A stretch of 64,000 nt of DNA from Candidatus Cloacimonadota bacterium (GCA_020532545.1 JAJBAW010000003.1:34721-98720), one strand, 5' to 3'; shown: positions 11,115 to 20,268, counted from the first letter of the stretch. The notes: a model not told the origin generated them from the letters alone. A program made the numbers and translations.

Positions 11115-12437
11115 TTACGGCCTGCCAATTCCGTAATAAGTAAAGCCCAATCCTCTGACCTGAGGCGGATCATACTGATTGCGTCCATCAAAGATCACGG
11201 GCTGTTTCATCAGCTTGATCATGCGCTCAAAATCCGGATAGCGGAATTGCCGCCATTCGGTGATCAGGAGCATGGCATCGCTTTCATTGAGGGCGTCATA
11301 TTCGCTGGCGCAGAGGGTGAGTCCGGCTCTATCGCCAAAGATCTTGCGGGCCTGATCCATAGCTATGGGATCGAAGGCTTTGATCCTGGCTCCGGCTTCC
11401 AAAAGGGCATTGATAATCACGATCGAGGGTGCTTCGCGCATATCATCGGTTTGGGGCTTGAAAGAGAGTCCCCAAATGGCCAGATTCAGGCCAGTCAAGT
11501 CCTCACCAAAGTGCGAAATCACCTTATCGATCAAGAGTCTTTTTTGATCTGTATTCACGGCTTCCACAGCTTTCAGAATGCGGCTGTCAAAACCCACCTG
11601 GGAAGACATATGAATCAAGGCTTTGATGTCTTTGGGGAAACAGCTTCCACCATAGCCCACTCCGGGATAGATGAATTTGTAGCCGATGCGGCTGTCGCTG
11701 CCGATGCCACTGCGAACTTCTTCCACATCAGCACCATAGGCGTCGCAAAGGCGAGAGATTTCGTTGATAAAGGAGATCTTGGTGGCCAGGAAAGAATTGG
11801 CGGCATACTTGGTCATTTCCGCGGAACGGATGCTCATCCTGATCACACGATCGTTGGTGCGGCAAAAGGGGGAATACAGTGTGTGCATGTGCTGGGCGGC
11901 TTTTTCGCTATCGGTGCCGATCACCACACGATCCGGCTTCATAAAGTCCTCGATAGCAGCGCCTTCCTTGAGAAATTCCGGGTTGGAGACGACATCGAAT
12001 TCCACCTCTACTCCTCTGGCATCCAGGACTTCCTGGATCTGGGCTTTCACCAGATCTGCAGTGCCTACGGGGACGGTGGATTTGTCCACGATAATCCTGT
12101 ATTCATTGATGTGCTGGGCGATCTGGCGAGCTGCAGTGAGTACATGGGAGAGATCTGCCGAGCCGTCTTCTTCGGGAGGCGTGCCCACGGCGATAAAGAG
12201 GATCAGGGATTCCTGCACGGCAGTGGCCAGGTCCGTGGAAAAGCTCAAACGGCCTTCCTCTACATTACGGCAAACCATGGCCTGGAGGCCGGGCTCATAG
12301 ATGGGGACTTTGCCTTCTTTGAGCTGTTTGATCTTGGAGGCGTCGTTGTCCACGCAGATCACGTTATTGCCCATATCTGCAAAACAGGCGCCACTGGTGA
12401 GGCCCACATATCCGGAGCCGATTACTGCCAGGTTCAT
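11115..12437 (-). CDS. ugd: UDP-glucose 6-dehydrogenase
   Basis: Oxidises UDP-glucose to UDP-glucuronate with two NAD molecules, giving precursors for capsule, exopolysaccharide or lipopolysaccharide. The 440 residues match the family. N-terminal Rossmann GSGYVGLTSG at 7-16; VGTPPEEDGSADL; STVPVGT; catalytic Cys266 in GYGGSCFPKDIKAL; C-terminal half with GLSFKPQTDDMREAPS and the final FDGRNQYDP. A nucleotide-sugar specificity for glucose rather than mannose or N-acetyl sugars is inferred from overall similarity. The ATG at 12437 overlaps the upstream epimerase stop by four bases (ATGA), indicating translational coupling. Confidence 0.93.
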   Translation of the reverse strand: MNLAVIGSGYVGLTSGACFADMGNNVICVDNDASKIKQLKEGKVPIYEPGLQAMVCRNVEEGRLSFSTDLATAVQESLILFIAVGTPPEEDGSADLSHVLTAARQIAQHINEYRIIVDKSTVPVGTADLVKAQIQEVLDARGVEVEFDVVSNPEFLKEGAAIEDFMKPDRVVIGTDSEKAAQHMHTLYSPFCRTNDRVIRMSIRSAEMTKYAANSFLATKISFINEISRLCDAYGADVEEVRSGIGSDSRIGYKFIYPGVGYGGSCFPKDIKALIHMSSQVGFDSRILKAVEAVNTDQKRLLIDKVISHFGEDLTGLNLAIWGLSFKPQTDDMREAPSIVIINALLEAGARIKAFDPIAMDQARKIFGDRAGLTLCASEYDALNESDAMLLITEWRQFRYPDFERMIKLMKQPVIFDGRNQYDPPQVRGLGFTYYGIGRP

Positions 12438-13378
12438 AGCTTTTCTCCTAAAAACTTCTTGTAATAATCTATCACTTCAGCGATGCCTTCACTGAGGCCG
12501 TACTGAGGTTCCCAGCCCAGATCACGCCTGGCTTTGTCGATATTGAGCATGGACCGCTTCAGGTCTCCTTTACGGGCCGGAGCCTCCAGGGGCTGGATGT
12601 CTTTGCCCAATTGACGCGCGATCTCATTATACAGAGCCCGGGTGGTGGTGGGAATGCAGGTGCCGATATTGAAGGCCTGCCCGCTGCCTTTGGTGAAGGC
12701 GGTAAGATTGGCTTTGATCACGTCTTTCACAAAGACATAATCCCGGATCATGCCTTGGGGTTCTCCGGAATAAAGATTGAGGGTGGGGGTCTCATTGGCC
12801 AGCAGTTTCTCCACAAAGATGGAGACCACTCCCGCTTCGCCATGAGAGACCTGTCTGGGGCCAAAGACATTGGCATAGCGGAGCACTGTGAAATCCAGGC
12901 CGTACTGCTGGTTGTAAAAGTAGAGATAATCCTCGCCCACCATTTTGTTGATGGCATAGACAGATAAGGGGCGGGGATTGTAAGTCTCGGAAGTGGGATA
13001 CTCATCCGCTTCGCCATACATGGCTCCACCCGAGGAGATATAGACCACTTTCCGGACCTTATGTTTGCTGGCAGCTTGCAGGATGTTGATCAGACCTTTC
13101 ACGTTGATTTCAGCATCGGTAAGCGGGTCTTCGATAGAAAGCGGTACTGAGATTTGCGCAGCATGATGATCCACAATATCAGGCTTTTCTTTCGCAAAAA
13201 TCTCTTCTACAGCGGGATCGCAAATATCGATATTATAGAACCTGGCCTGGGGATTCAGATTGCGCTTGTAGCCGGTTCTGAGATTGTCCAAAATTACAAC
13301 TTCGTGTCCTGCAGCGATGCAGGCATCTGCCAGATGGGAGGCGATAAAGCCTGCGGCTCCGGTGATCAGTATCTTCAT
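12434..13378 (-). CDS. NAD-dependent nucleotide-sugar epimerase/dehydratase
   Basis: A 314-residue short-chain dehydrogenase/reductase of the extended type. It has GAAGFIASH at 7-15 for NAD binding, the SSGGAMYGE motif around 115-123, and the catalytic YAINK pair Tyr141/Lys145. Family closest in feel: UDP-glucose 4-epimerase-like proteins of surface-polysaccharide clusters. The neighbour ugd makes UDP-glucuronate, so a 4-epimerase giving UDP-galacturonate, or a UDP-glucose epimerase, are both possible; sequence alone does not decide. It sits 2 bp downstream of the NusG-like gene and overlaps ugd by 4 bp, so the three genes form one minus-strand unit. Confidence 0.85.
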   Translation of the reverse strand: MKILITGAAGFIASHLADACIAAGHEVVILDNLRTGYKRNLNPQARFYNIDICDPAVEEIFAKEKPDIVDHHAAQISVPLSIEDPLTDAEINVKGLINILQAASKHKVRKVVYISSGGAMYGEADEYPTSETYNPRPLSVYAINKMVGEDYLYFYNQQYGLDFTVLRYANVFGPRQVSHGEAGVVSIFVEKLLANETPTLNLYSGEPQGMIRDYVFVKDVIKANLTAFTKGSGQAFNIGTCIPTTTRALYNEIARQLGKDIQPLEAPARKGDLKRSMLNIDKARRDLGWEPQYGLSEGIAEVIDYYKKFLGEKL

Positions 13379-13380
13379 TT

Positions 13381-13950
13381 TTATTCCTCTACCACTTCAT
13401 ATTCGCCGATTATTTTCACATCTTTGGGATCGACCTTGACCATCACTGCCTGTCGCAGCATTTCCACTTGCAAGCGGACTTCGGAAGCTTTATCATGGCT
13501 TTCGATAATGCCGCGGGTGCCGATTAGCGGCCCGGAAATGATCTCGACTTCCAGACCTTTGGACAGCCACAAGACGTTTTCTATGGGCACTTCTTTCTTG
13601 GTGACGCCAAAGAGGCGCCCAAGATCGTTCAAGAGTTCCTGTTGATGGCTTACATAAAGGAACTGCACGGCCATGCCGGTGACTGCGATAGTTTGCTTTT
13701 CGGCCGCTGAAAGCACCATAAAGATGTATCCGGAAAACATGGGGACAGTGGTCACCACCTTGCGTCTCTGATACTTTCTTTCGTGCTTGATTTGGGGTAA
13801 ATAGTACTGGATCAAGCTTTTACTGGCATAATCCGCCAGCTTTTTCTCGGCCCGGGGCTTCGTACGCACCACAGTCCAGCGCTGGTGTTCGGGCGGAACT
13901 ATCAGTTCGCCAAAGAGTTCGTTGATGATTACAGGTTTATGTGTGGCCAA
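13381..13950 (-). CDS. NusG-like specialised antiterminator (RfaH/UpxY/LoaP type)
   Basis: A 189-residue NusG paralog. The NGN domain starts at about residue 23 with RWTVVRTKPRAEKKLADYA and continues with YYLPQIKHERKYQRRKVVTTVPMFSGYIF, where general NusG proteins have a similar PLFPGYVF. The C-terminal KOW-type segment is GLEVEIISGPLIGTRGIIES. Such factors load onto RNA polymerase and stop early termination in long surface-polysaccharide operons (RfaH, UpxY, LoaP; family knowledge). Here only the epimerase and ugd follow on the same strand, so targets may lie elsewhere. The position beside sugar-nucleotide genes argues for a specialised paralog. ahcY lies upstream with a 15 bp gap. Confidence 0.85.
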   Translation of the reverse strand: MATHKPVIINELFGELIVPPEHQRWTVVRTKPRAEKKLADYASKSLIQYYLPQIKHERKYQRRKVVTTVPMFSGYIFMVLSAAEKQTIAVTGMAVQFLYVSHQQELLNDLGRLFGVTKKEVPIENVLWLSKGLEVEIISGPLIGTRGIIESHDKASEVRLQVEMLRQAVMVKVDPKDVKIIGEYEVVEE

Positions 13951-13965
13951 GCTTTACCTCAAGTT

Positions 13966-15369
13966 TTAGTAGCGATATAGATCGGATTTGTATGGCCCTT
14001 CGATAGGCACTCCGATGTATTCGGCCTGGCGCACAGTGAGACGTGTAAGTTGCACACCCAGTTTGGGCAGGTGCAGGCGCGCCACATCTTCATCCAGATG
14101 TTTGGGCAGGGTATAGACCCCGATCTCATGCTCGTTTTGCCAGAGTTCGATCTGGGCCAGAACCTGATTCGCAAAGGAGCAGCTCATCACAAAGGATGGA
14201 TGCCCGGTGGCATTACCCAGATTCACCAATCTGCCTTCAGAAAGCAGGATGATGGCTCTGTCATTGGGCAGCATAATCTGGTCCACTTGGGGCTTGATAT
14301 TCACCTTTTCCACGCCATCCAGTTCATAGAGTTTATTCACTTGGATTTCGTTGTCAAAATGGCCGATATTGCAGACGATGGCGTTGTTTTTCATCTTCAT
14401 CATGTGGTCCACGCGGATCACATCGCAATTGCCAGTGGCGGTCACAAAGATATCCGCAGTCTCCACCATGTCGTCCAAAGGCAGCACTTCATAGCCTTCC
14501 ATGGCGGCTTGCAAAGCGCAGATGGGATCTATTTCGCTGATCACCACTCGGGCACCAAAATTGCGCATGGATTGGGCACAGCCTTTGCCTACATCGCCGT
14601 ATCCGCAGACCATTACGATCTTGCCGGCGATCATCACATCCGTGCCGCGCTTGATGCCATCTGCCAGGGATTCTCTACAGCCGTAGAGGTTGTCAAATTT
14701 GCTTTTGGTCACGCTGTCATTCACGTTGATAGCGGGGAAGAGGAGTTCGCCTTTTTGCATCATCTGATACAATCTGTGCACTCCGGTGGTGGTTTCTTCG
14801 CTGGCGCCTTTGAGGTTCTTTACAGTGCGTTGCCAGCGGGTGGGATCTTCCGCAAGATGGGAGATCAAGAGCTCTTGCACGAGGCGAAATTCTTCGTTAT
14901 CAGATTCCGCTTCCGGCAGTTTGCCCTCTTCTTGATAAAGCTTTTCCAGGCGGTAGCCTTCGTGCACCATCAAAGTGGCGTCTCCACCATCATCGACGAT
15001 GAGATCGCAAGCTCCCTGGGGCCAATTCATGGCCTGAAAAGTGCATTCCCAATATTCCTGTAGGTTTTCGCCCTTCCAGGCAAAGACGGGAACGCCTTCA
15101 TCCACCATTGCGGCTGCTGCATGGTCCTGAGTGCTGAAGATATTGCAGCTTGCCCATCTGAGCTCTGCTCCCAGCGCCATCAGGGTCTTCATCAGGACGG
15201 CGGTTTGAATAGTCATATGCAGGCTTCCGGTGATCTGGGCACCTGCCAAAGGTTGGGCCTGGGCATAACGATCACGCAGTGCCATCAGTCCGGGCATTTC
15301 GATCTCGGCCAGCTCTATTTCCTTGTGCCCAAAGGCTGCCAGGGAAAGATCTTTGATTTTGTAATCCAT
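13966..15369 (-). CDS. ahcY: Adenosylhomocysteinase
   Basis: Hydrolyses S-adenosylhomocysteine to adenosine and homocysteine, relieving product inhibition of methyltransferases. The 467 residues contain the substrate-binding N-terminus, [26 protein letters not shown] (with the conserved Lys), the NAD-binding [30 protein letters not shown], and the C-terminal end in Lys-Ser-Asp-Leu-Tyr-Arg-Tyr, which is canonical. The ribosome-binding site is AAGAGGATACA before ATG 15369. It lies 82 bp after pnp, with a hairpin between, and 15 bp before the NusG-like gene. Confidence 0.97.
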   Translation of the reverse strand: MDYKIKDLSLAAFGHKEIELAEIEMPGLMALRDRYAQAQPLAGAQITGSLHMTIQTAVLMKTLMALGAELRWASCNIFSTQDHAAAAMVDEGVPVFAWKGENLQEYWECTFQAMNWPQGACDLIVDDGGDATLMVHEGYRLEKLYQEEGKLPEAESDNEEFRLVQELLISHLAEDPTRWQRTVKNLKGASEETTTGVHRLYQMMQKGELLFPAINVNDSVTKSKFDNLYGCRESLADGIKRGTDVMIAGKIVMVCGYGDVGKGCAQSMRNFGARVVISEIDPICALQAAMEGYEVLPLDDMVETADIFVTATGNCDVIRVDHMMKMKNNAIVCNIGHFDNEIQVNKLYELDGVEKVNIKPQVDQIMLPNDRAIILLSEGRLVNLGNATGHPSFVMSCSFANQVLAQIELWQNEHEIGVYTLPKHLDEDVARLHLPKLGVQLTRLTVRQAEYIGVPIEGPYKSDLYRY

Positions 15370-15393
15370 TGTATCCTCTTGGCTATCAAATTA

Positions 15394-15424
15394 GAGCGCA
15401 GTCCAAGATCTGAACTGCGCCCTC
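15394..15424 (-). terminator. Hairpin between pnp and ahcY
   Basis: On the minus strand GAGGGCGCAGT, an 11-nt loop and ACTGCGCTC form a strong stem followed by TAATTTG. It may be a pnp terminator or an ahcY leader hairpin; the U-tract is poor, so partial read-through is likely. Confidence 0.5.
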
Positions 15425-15451
15425 TATATTAATGTTTAGTATTTTTAGGTT

Positions 15452-17674
15452 TTATCTGCGAAAGCGGTCTCTGCTTCCGCCTCTGTTGTCACGTCCACCA
15501 TCTCTGCCACCGCGATCATCTCTACGGGGAGGAGCAGGTCTTTCAGGAGCATTGGGATCGGGCTCTGGATTGCCGGGAATGCCTTTCATGGTGAGAGACA
15601 GTTTGCCCTTATCCATGCCCAAAGCTTTTACTTTCACGATGTCGCCAAGCTTGACCATATCGCTCGGATGTCCCACCCTGGAAGTGTGCATCTGAGATAC
15701 GTGTACCATACCTTCTTTGGCCCCACCGAGCACTTTTACAAATACTCCGTAGTCTTCGATGCGGGTGACGGGGCCTTCAAATTCTTGGCCTGGTTCAGGA
15801 TCGATCGCGATGCCTTTGATGATATTTTTGGCTTTTTCGATCGAGGCTTTGTCCGGAGAAAGGATTCTCACGGTGCCGTCGTCTTGAATATCAATACCCA
15901 CCTGACAGCTTTCGATGATGGATTTGATCATCTTGCCAGCCGGCCCTATGATCTCGCCAATCTTGTCGATGGGCACCTTGAAGCTTTCGATTCTGGGTGC
16001 TGTGGGAGCCAGATCTTCTCTGGGCACGCTGATGCATTTGGCCATTTCACCCAGGATGTGCATGCGGGCGGCTTTAGCCTTTTCCAGAGCGATGCGCATG
16101 ATGTCTTTGGTGATGCCTTCGATCTTGATATCCATCTGCATGGCGGTGATGCCGTCTTTGGTACCGGCACACTTGAAATCCATGTCGCCCAGGTGATCTT
16201 CCAGTCCCACGATGTCTGTGAGTACCACATACTTATCGCCTTCCATGATGAGGCCATTGGCGATACCAGCTACAGGAGCCTTGATCGGTACGCCGGCGGC
16301 CATCATAGCCAGGCAGCCACTGCAGACAGAGGCCATGGATGAGGAACCGTTTGATTCCAGGATATCGGATACGATACGCATGGTATAGGGGAAGGATTCA
16401 TTGTCTGGAAGCACGGCTTTGAGGGCGCGTTCGGCCAGATTGCCATGACCCAGTTCTCTGCGGCCGGTGGGCCCCATACGTCCTGCTTCGCCCACGCTGT
16501 AGGGTGGGAAATTGTAATGCAGGTAGAAGCTCTTTTTATATTCTTCTTCCAAGGTGTCGATGATCTGTTCGTCACTGCCGCCACCCAGGGTTACTGTACC
16601 CAGGGATTGGGTCTCGCCTCTGGTAAAGAGGGCTGAGCCATGCACGCGAGGCAGAAGGTCGATTTCGCAAGTGATATCGCGAACATCGTCCAGACCGCGG
16701 CCATCCACACGGAAATGCTTGTCCAAAATCGAGGCGCGCACAAATTGGCGGATCAATTCTTCAAAGGCCTGTTTGTAAGTCTTTTCGGTCTCGTCGTAAA
16801 GTTCCTGGCCATCTTTTTCAAGATGAGCGGCCAGCATCTCTGCTTCGAGTGCGTCGAAGGCATCCTGACGTTCCTGTTTACCCATGATCACAGCGGAATC
16901 AGCGATGCGCTGGCCATAGCTGGCTTTCATTTCGGTAAGCATGTTGTCGGGGAAACCCAGAAGCTTGACTTCTACTTTTTCTTTGCCGCAAGCTTTGATG
17001 AAATCTTCTTGCAATGCGCAGAGGGCTTTCACCGCTTCATGACCGGTATAGACCGCATCCAGCATGATCTCTTCGGAGAGTTCGCTGGCAGCGGATTCGA
17101 TCATCACCACACTGGTGGCCGAGCCGGCTACAGTGAGGTTCAGCTTGGATTCTGTCTTTATCTGAAGGATATCGGGATTGATCACAAATTTGTCGTCAAT
17201 ATATCCCACAGTAAGACCGGCGATGGGGCCATGGAACGGAATATCCGAGATCGAAAGCGCCAGTGAGGCACCAAAGACGCCCAGATTGGCCGGATCTACT
17301 TCGCCATCATAGGATAGAACGTTGAGCACCACGTGTACCTGATTGCGGAATCCATCTGGAAAAAGCGGACGGATCGAGCGATCGATCACGCGCGCCTGCA
17401 ATGTGGCATCGGTGGAAGGCTTGGCTTCGCGTTTGAAGAATCCGCCGGGGATCTTGCCCGCGGCATACATCTTTTCGATGAAATCTACTGTGAGTGGGAA
17501 GAAGTCCTGATTCTCAGAGGCTTCTTTGCTCATGGTGGCAGTTACCAGAACTGCGGTATCGCCGAGCTTGATAAAGACGCTGCCATTTGCTTGCTTGGCC
17601 ATCTTTCCGGTCTCGACGATGAGCTTGCGTCCGTGAAAGTCCATTTCACGACGGGTAATGTTGAAATTATGCAT
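15452..17674 (-). CDS. pnp: Polyribonucleotide nucleotidyltransferase (PNPase)
   Basis: 3'-5' phosphorolytic exoribonuclease and degradosome component. Two RNase PH-like domains (first about 1-220; second from FRVDGRGLDDVRDITCEI onward, with the GGG-SDEQIIDTLEEE and GRREIGHG-like GRRELGHGNLAERAL motifs), then a KH domain (IGEIIGPAGKMIKSI) and an S1 domain (GPVTRIEDYGVFVKVLGGAKEGMVHVSQ). It ends in an Arg/Gly/Asp-rich tail of ~30 residues (RDDRGGRDGGRDNRGG) that may bind RNA. I prefer ATG 17674 over an upstream in-frame start at 17713 because AAGGAG sits seven bases before it and the N-terminus MHNFNITRREMDFHGR aligns with family starts. rpsO precedes it, the classic rpsO-pnp order. Confidence 0.96.
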   Translation of the reverse strand: MHNFNITRREMDFHGRKLIVETGKMAKQANGSVFIKLGDTAVLVTATMSKEASENQDFFPLTVDFIEKMYAAGKIPGGFFKREAKPSTDATLQARVIDRSIRPLFPDGFRNQVHVVLNVLSYDGEVDPANLGVFGASLALSISDIPFHGPIAGLTVGYIDDKFVINPDILQIKTESKLNLTVAGSATSVVMIESAASELSEEIMLDAVYTGHEAVKALCALQEDFIKACGKEKVEVKLLGFPDNMLTEMKASYGQRIADSAVIMGKQERQDAFDALEAEMLAAHLEKDGQELYDETEKTYKQAFEELIRQFVRASILDKHFRVDGRGLDDVRDITCEIDLLPRVHGSALFTRGETQSLGTVTLGGGSDEQIIDTLEEEYKKSFYLHYNFPPYSVGEAGRMGPTGRRELGHGNLAERALKAVLPDNESFPYTMRIVSDILESNGSSSMASVCSGCLAMMAAGVPIKAPVAGIANGLIMEGDKYVVLTDIVGLEDHLGDMDFKCAGTKDGITAMQMDIKIEGITKDIMRIALEKAKAARMHILGEMAKCISVPREDLAPTAPRIESFKVPIDKIGEIIGPAGKMIKSIIESCQVGIDIQDDGTVRILSPDKASIEKAKNIIKGIAIDPEPGQEFEGPVTRIEDYGVFVKVLGGAKEGMVHVSQMHTSRVGHPSDMVKLGDIVKVKALGMDKGKLSLTMKGIPGNPEPDPNAPERPAPPRRDDRGGRDGGRDNRGGSRDRFRR

Positions 17675-17698
17675 TTTGTCTCCTTGCACTGTGTATCT

Positions 17699-17761
17699 GG
17701 GGAGAAGAAGCAATAGGCATAAGAGCCTTGTGGCCCCTGTGCTTATTGCTAATTACTCCCC
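17699..17761 (-). promoter_or_regulatory. Imperfect hairpin in the pnp 5' leader
   Basis: GGGGAG (17699-17704) pairs with CTCCCC (17756-17761), and AGCAATA (17709-17715) pairs with TATTGCT (17744-17750), with a small internal loop between. It lies 25 bases upstream of the pnp start on the transcript. In E. coli a long pnp leader hairpin is cut by RNase III and lets PNPase autoregulate; the same role here is inference from position and shape. Confidence 0.5.
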
Positions 17762-17784
17762 GGTACATCGTTATTTAGTCCTAA

Positions 17785-17827
17785 AACAAAGAAAAGTGGA
17801 CCCCTTTTGCGCAGGCATCCACTTTCC
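17785..17827 (-). terminator. Rho-independent terminator after rpsO
   Basis: On the minus strand GGAAAGTGGA, an ~18 nt loop and TCCACTTTTC form a stem directly followed by TTTGTTTT, 28 bases past the rpsO stop codon. It can uncouple rpsO from pnp. Confidence 0.7.
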
Positions 17828-17854
17828 ATGATTCATATTATCTTGGCTGGTTTA

Positions 17855-18124
17855 TTACTTTCTGATGCCAAGCGCTTTGATGATTTCGCGATAGCGATTG
17901 ATGTCTTTCGACTTCATATAATCAAGCAAGCGCCTGCGCTGCCCGATCAGTTTCAATAGTCCCCTACGCGTAGAGAAATCCTTGGGATGTTCTTTGAGGT
18001 GCATAGTAATGTCTTTGATGCGTTTGGAAAGCATCGCGACCTGCACTTCAGGGGAACCAGTGTCTGATTCATGGAGTCTAAACTCTGCCATGATAGCCGT
18101 TTTGGCCTCAGGTGTTAAAGGCAT
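17855..18124 (-). CDS. rpsO: 30S ribosomal protein S15
   Basis: Primary 16S rRNA-binding protein of the small-subunit platform, 89 residues, exactly family length. Recognisable landmarks: HESDTGSPEVQVAMLSKRI, LKEHPKDFSTRRGLL and GQRRRLLDYMK, ending YREIIKALGIRK. ATG 18124 has GGGAGGATGA before it. It is followed by a terminator and then pnp, the conserved rpsO-pnp pair. Confidence 0.97.
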   Translation of the reverse strand: MPLTPEAKTAIMAEFRLHESDTGSPEVQVAMLSKRIKDITMHLKEHPKDFSTRRGLLKLIGQRRRLLDYMKSKDINRYREIIKALGIRK

Positions 18125-18270
18125 TCATCCTCCCAGATGATGTGGTTTGTCCAGGCTCTAGCCTGATGATTGGCCTGCCGATACGATATGCTATCAGCTT
18201 GTGCCGCTATTATGAGGTCATTCTTTTGAGTAGCTGGAATCTGTCCAGTTTTTTAATCTTTTGGCAAAAG

Positions 18271-18584
18271 CTACAGGATTGCAGGCGTCTCGCCTGCAGA
18301 GCACGAAAGTGCTCTCTTTGAAACAAGTCTGTTAGTTTTTAAAAGTTTGCTTCCTTGAAGCGAAGCTGTTCGTGTTTATTACAAGCCCTGCGACCTTACT
18401 GGACGCGAGACGCATCCAATCCAGTTACTACAGGATTGCAGGCGTCTCGCCTGCAGAGCACGAAAGTGCTCTCTTTGAAACAAGTCTGTTAGTTTTTAAA
18501 AGTTTGCTTCCTTGAAGCGAAGCTGTTCGTGTTTATTACAAGCCCTACGACCTTACTGGACGCGAGACGCATCCAATCCTGAAA
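18271..18584. repeat. Tandem duplication of a 157-bp non-coding unit
   Basis: Unit 1 (18271-18427) and unit 2 (18428-18584) are nearly identical head-to-tail copies. Each starts CTACAGGATT, contains a hairpin GCAGGCG-TCT-CGCCTGC, a second hairpin GAGCAC-GAAA-GTGCTC, and ends with GGACGCG-AGA-CGCATCC. Together with 18125-18270, where I see no gene, it fills the gap between rpsO and the tmRNA 3' end. Confidence 0.85.
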
Positions 18585-18594
18585 GTACCCGAAA

Positions 18595-18947
18595 TGGTGG
18601 AGGTGGCGGGGATCGAACCCGCGTCCAAAGAACAGCACCATAAAGATTCTACACGCTTAGTTGTCTTTAGTTGTCGGCGCTTACGGCAAAGACAATCAGA
18701 CCCGTAAGAGCTTAGCCAATAGTCTTATCGCATTAATATTAGCAGTCAAAACGCGAGCAGCCATACTGTTTCGACGCCCAAGCCCTTCCCGATGGCACGG
18801 AAGGGTTGAACGTTAGCTGCGCTTAGGCAGCTAAGAGTAAGTTATCGTTTGCAGTTAATTTGCATTTGCTACTTGATAACGGAGGAGATAGCATCTCCGA
18901 CGTGCCTCTTTACCACACTGATTCCCTGTCGAAACCATTTCACCCCC
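18595..18947 (-). ncRNA. ssrA: Transfer-messenger RNA (tmRNA)
   Basis: Rescues stalled ribosomes by trans-translation. On the minus strand the 3' end reads GGTTCGATCCCCGCC-ACCTCC-ACCA, a T-loop, acceptor and encoded CCA. The 5' end GGGGGTGAAATGGTTTCGACA pairs seven bases with the 3' acceptor (one G-U). The tag frame lies at 18823-18852: GCA AAC GAT AAC TTA CTC TTA GCT GCC TAA, giving ANDNLLLAA, a typical hydrophobic LAA-type degron, one residue shorter than E. coli's. Paired GC-rich segments after the tag (AACCCTTCCGTGCC...GGGAAGGGCTT) fit a pseudoknot. Length 353 nt is normal for a one-piece tmRNA. Confidence 0.97.
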
Positions 18948-18971
18948 TATATACTTCAAAGATCTAAAGAC

Positions 18972-18999
18972 AGTATAATCGGATGGCGTTCTGTGTCAA
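18972..18999 (-). promoter_or_regulatory. Sigma-70-type promoter of ssrA
   Basis: Minus strand TTGACA (18994-18999), 16-bp spacer, TATACT (18972-18977). Transcription would start near 18965, about 18 bases before the mature tmRNA 5' end, leaving a leader for RNase P. This is the best-matched promoter in the window. Confidence 0.8.
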
Positions 19000-19518
19000 G
19001 GCTTTTTACGGTGCTGTTTTTAATAGAACGCGGATCGGGCGGATGGGATGGATTTATTGGATTAAAAGTGGTTTTGGGGTTTTATCGTAGTGGCGGACGC
19101 CTGTTCCGCCTACAGCTATATTTCTGAGTTTAGAAAGTTTAGAAAGTATAGAGGGTTTAATGTAGTGGCGGACTCCCGTTCCGCCTTCAGCTCTATCTGG
19201 AACTTATTGAATTATAATGGTTCTAGCGCATTTGTCCCATGACCTGCAGCGCTCTCTCTGCATAGGATGTCGTGGAGATGACGTGTAGATAGGAGTATTT
19301 ATTCCTGCTATCTGCACAGCATATTCACGATAACAAATAGGGATCAAAGGAGAATGAGCATACCGTAGTGGCGGACGCCTGTTCCGCCTGCAGCTCTATC
19401 TCTGAGTTTAGAGAGTCTAAGAAGTCTAGAAAGTTTAGAAGGTTTAACCTAGTGGCAAAATCTGTTCCACCACAGCTCTGCTTAAAGTTTATTGGAGTAT
19501 GCTGCCAAATATATCGGC
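19000..19518. other. Non-coding region with REP-like hairpins
   Basis: No gene seen. It holds three GTAG...CTAC-type REP-like hairpins (19087-19113, 19162-19188, 19365-19390), degraded GGTTTAGAG nonamers (19128-19160, 19404-19446), and an ~85 bp element at 19257-19345 whose reverse complement recurs at 46583-46665. Confidence 0.7.
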
Positions 19519-20268
19519 CTACAACTTCCGTGCCCTCACCCAAAGGATTGCCGCTCCATCATCTACCGGTATCAGTTCATCAACCAAAAAGGGTTGATAC
19601 AAATACCCACTCTGCGGTTTTGCGCTTACTCGCCAGGAACTGATCTCATAACCGGCAAAAAAGCTCTCCCGCAGCCAGGTCTCGCAGAGAGAATGCGGCT
19701 CCGCCTTGGTCCTGGCCTCATTCAGATTGAAGCTGCCGATCAGCTCTCCGCCTGGTTTCAGGATGCGCCGGATCTCATCTGCCATCAGCTCAATATCCGC
19801 CACATGGTCAAAGGCGTTGAGGGTGAAGATTGTGTCCAGATAGGCATCGGGAATGGGGATCAGCTTTTCGGTGGAATTCACATAGATCATGCCCTGCGTT
19901 TTCATTACAGCCGGGAAATGGCGTAAATACGCTGTTGCCAAAAGATCTATCCCGATCTTCGTATCAGTAGAATGCACCCAAGACAGACTGCCCCTGGGTC
20001 CACAGCCAAAATCGGCAATCTTTAGACCTCTCAGAAAGCCATCATCAGTTTCGCCTGCCATTGCCAAAAGCAGTTTCTGATAGTGCTCATTCTGGAAGCT
20101 TTTGCCCTCTTTGCGGAAGCACTTTTTCCAGTAGCCCAGTTCCGCCTCTTCTTTGGAGCGGAAGAGGTAAAAGAGCCTTCTGCCAATTTGTTTGAACCAG
20201 TGGTGTCTTGCGTGTGTCATCTGCTGCAGGTTTCTCCTTTTATTCTCTAAATATCTTCTGGAGATCAC
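19519..20268 (-). CDS. Class I SAM-dependent methyltransferase
   Basis: A 249-residue methyltransferase of the type 11/UbiE-like class. SAM-binding motif I is IADFGCGPRGSL. It continues with KIGIDLLA (motif II acidic Asp), DAYLDTIFTLNAFDHV (motif IV) and RILKPGGELIGSFNL (post-motif), followed by a C-terminal cap. The substrate is not evident. The longest start is GTG 20268; ATG 20220 has AAGGAG 13 bases upstream and is a reasonable alternative that removes 16 residues. It is divergent from ovoA, 101 bp away, which has its own methyltransferase domain, so a functional link is possible but unproven. Confidence 0.8.
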   Translation of the reverse strand: MISRRYLENKRRNLQQMTHARHHWFKQIGRRLFYLFRSKEEAELGYWKKCFRKEGKSFQNEHYQKLLLAMAGETDDGFLRGLKIADFGCGPRGSLSWVHSTDTKIGIDLLATAYLRHFPAVMKTQGMIYVNSTEKLIPIPDAYLDTIFTLNAFDHVADIELMADEIRRILKPGGELIGSFNLNEARTKAEPHSLCETWLRESFFAGYEISSWRVSAKPQSGYLYQPFLVDELIPVDDGAAILWVRARKL

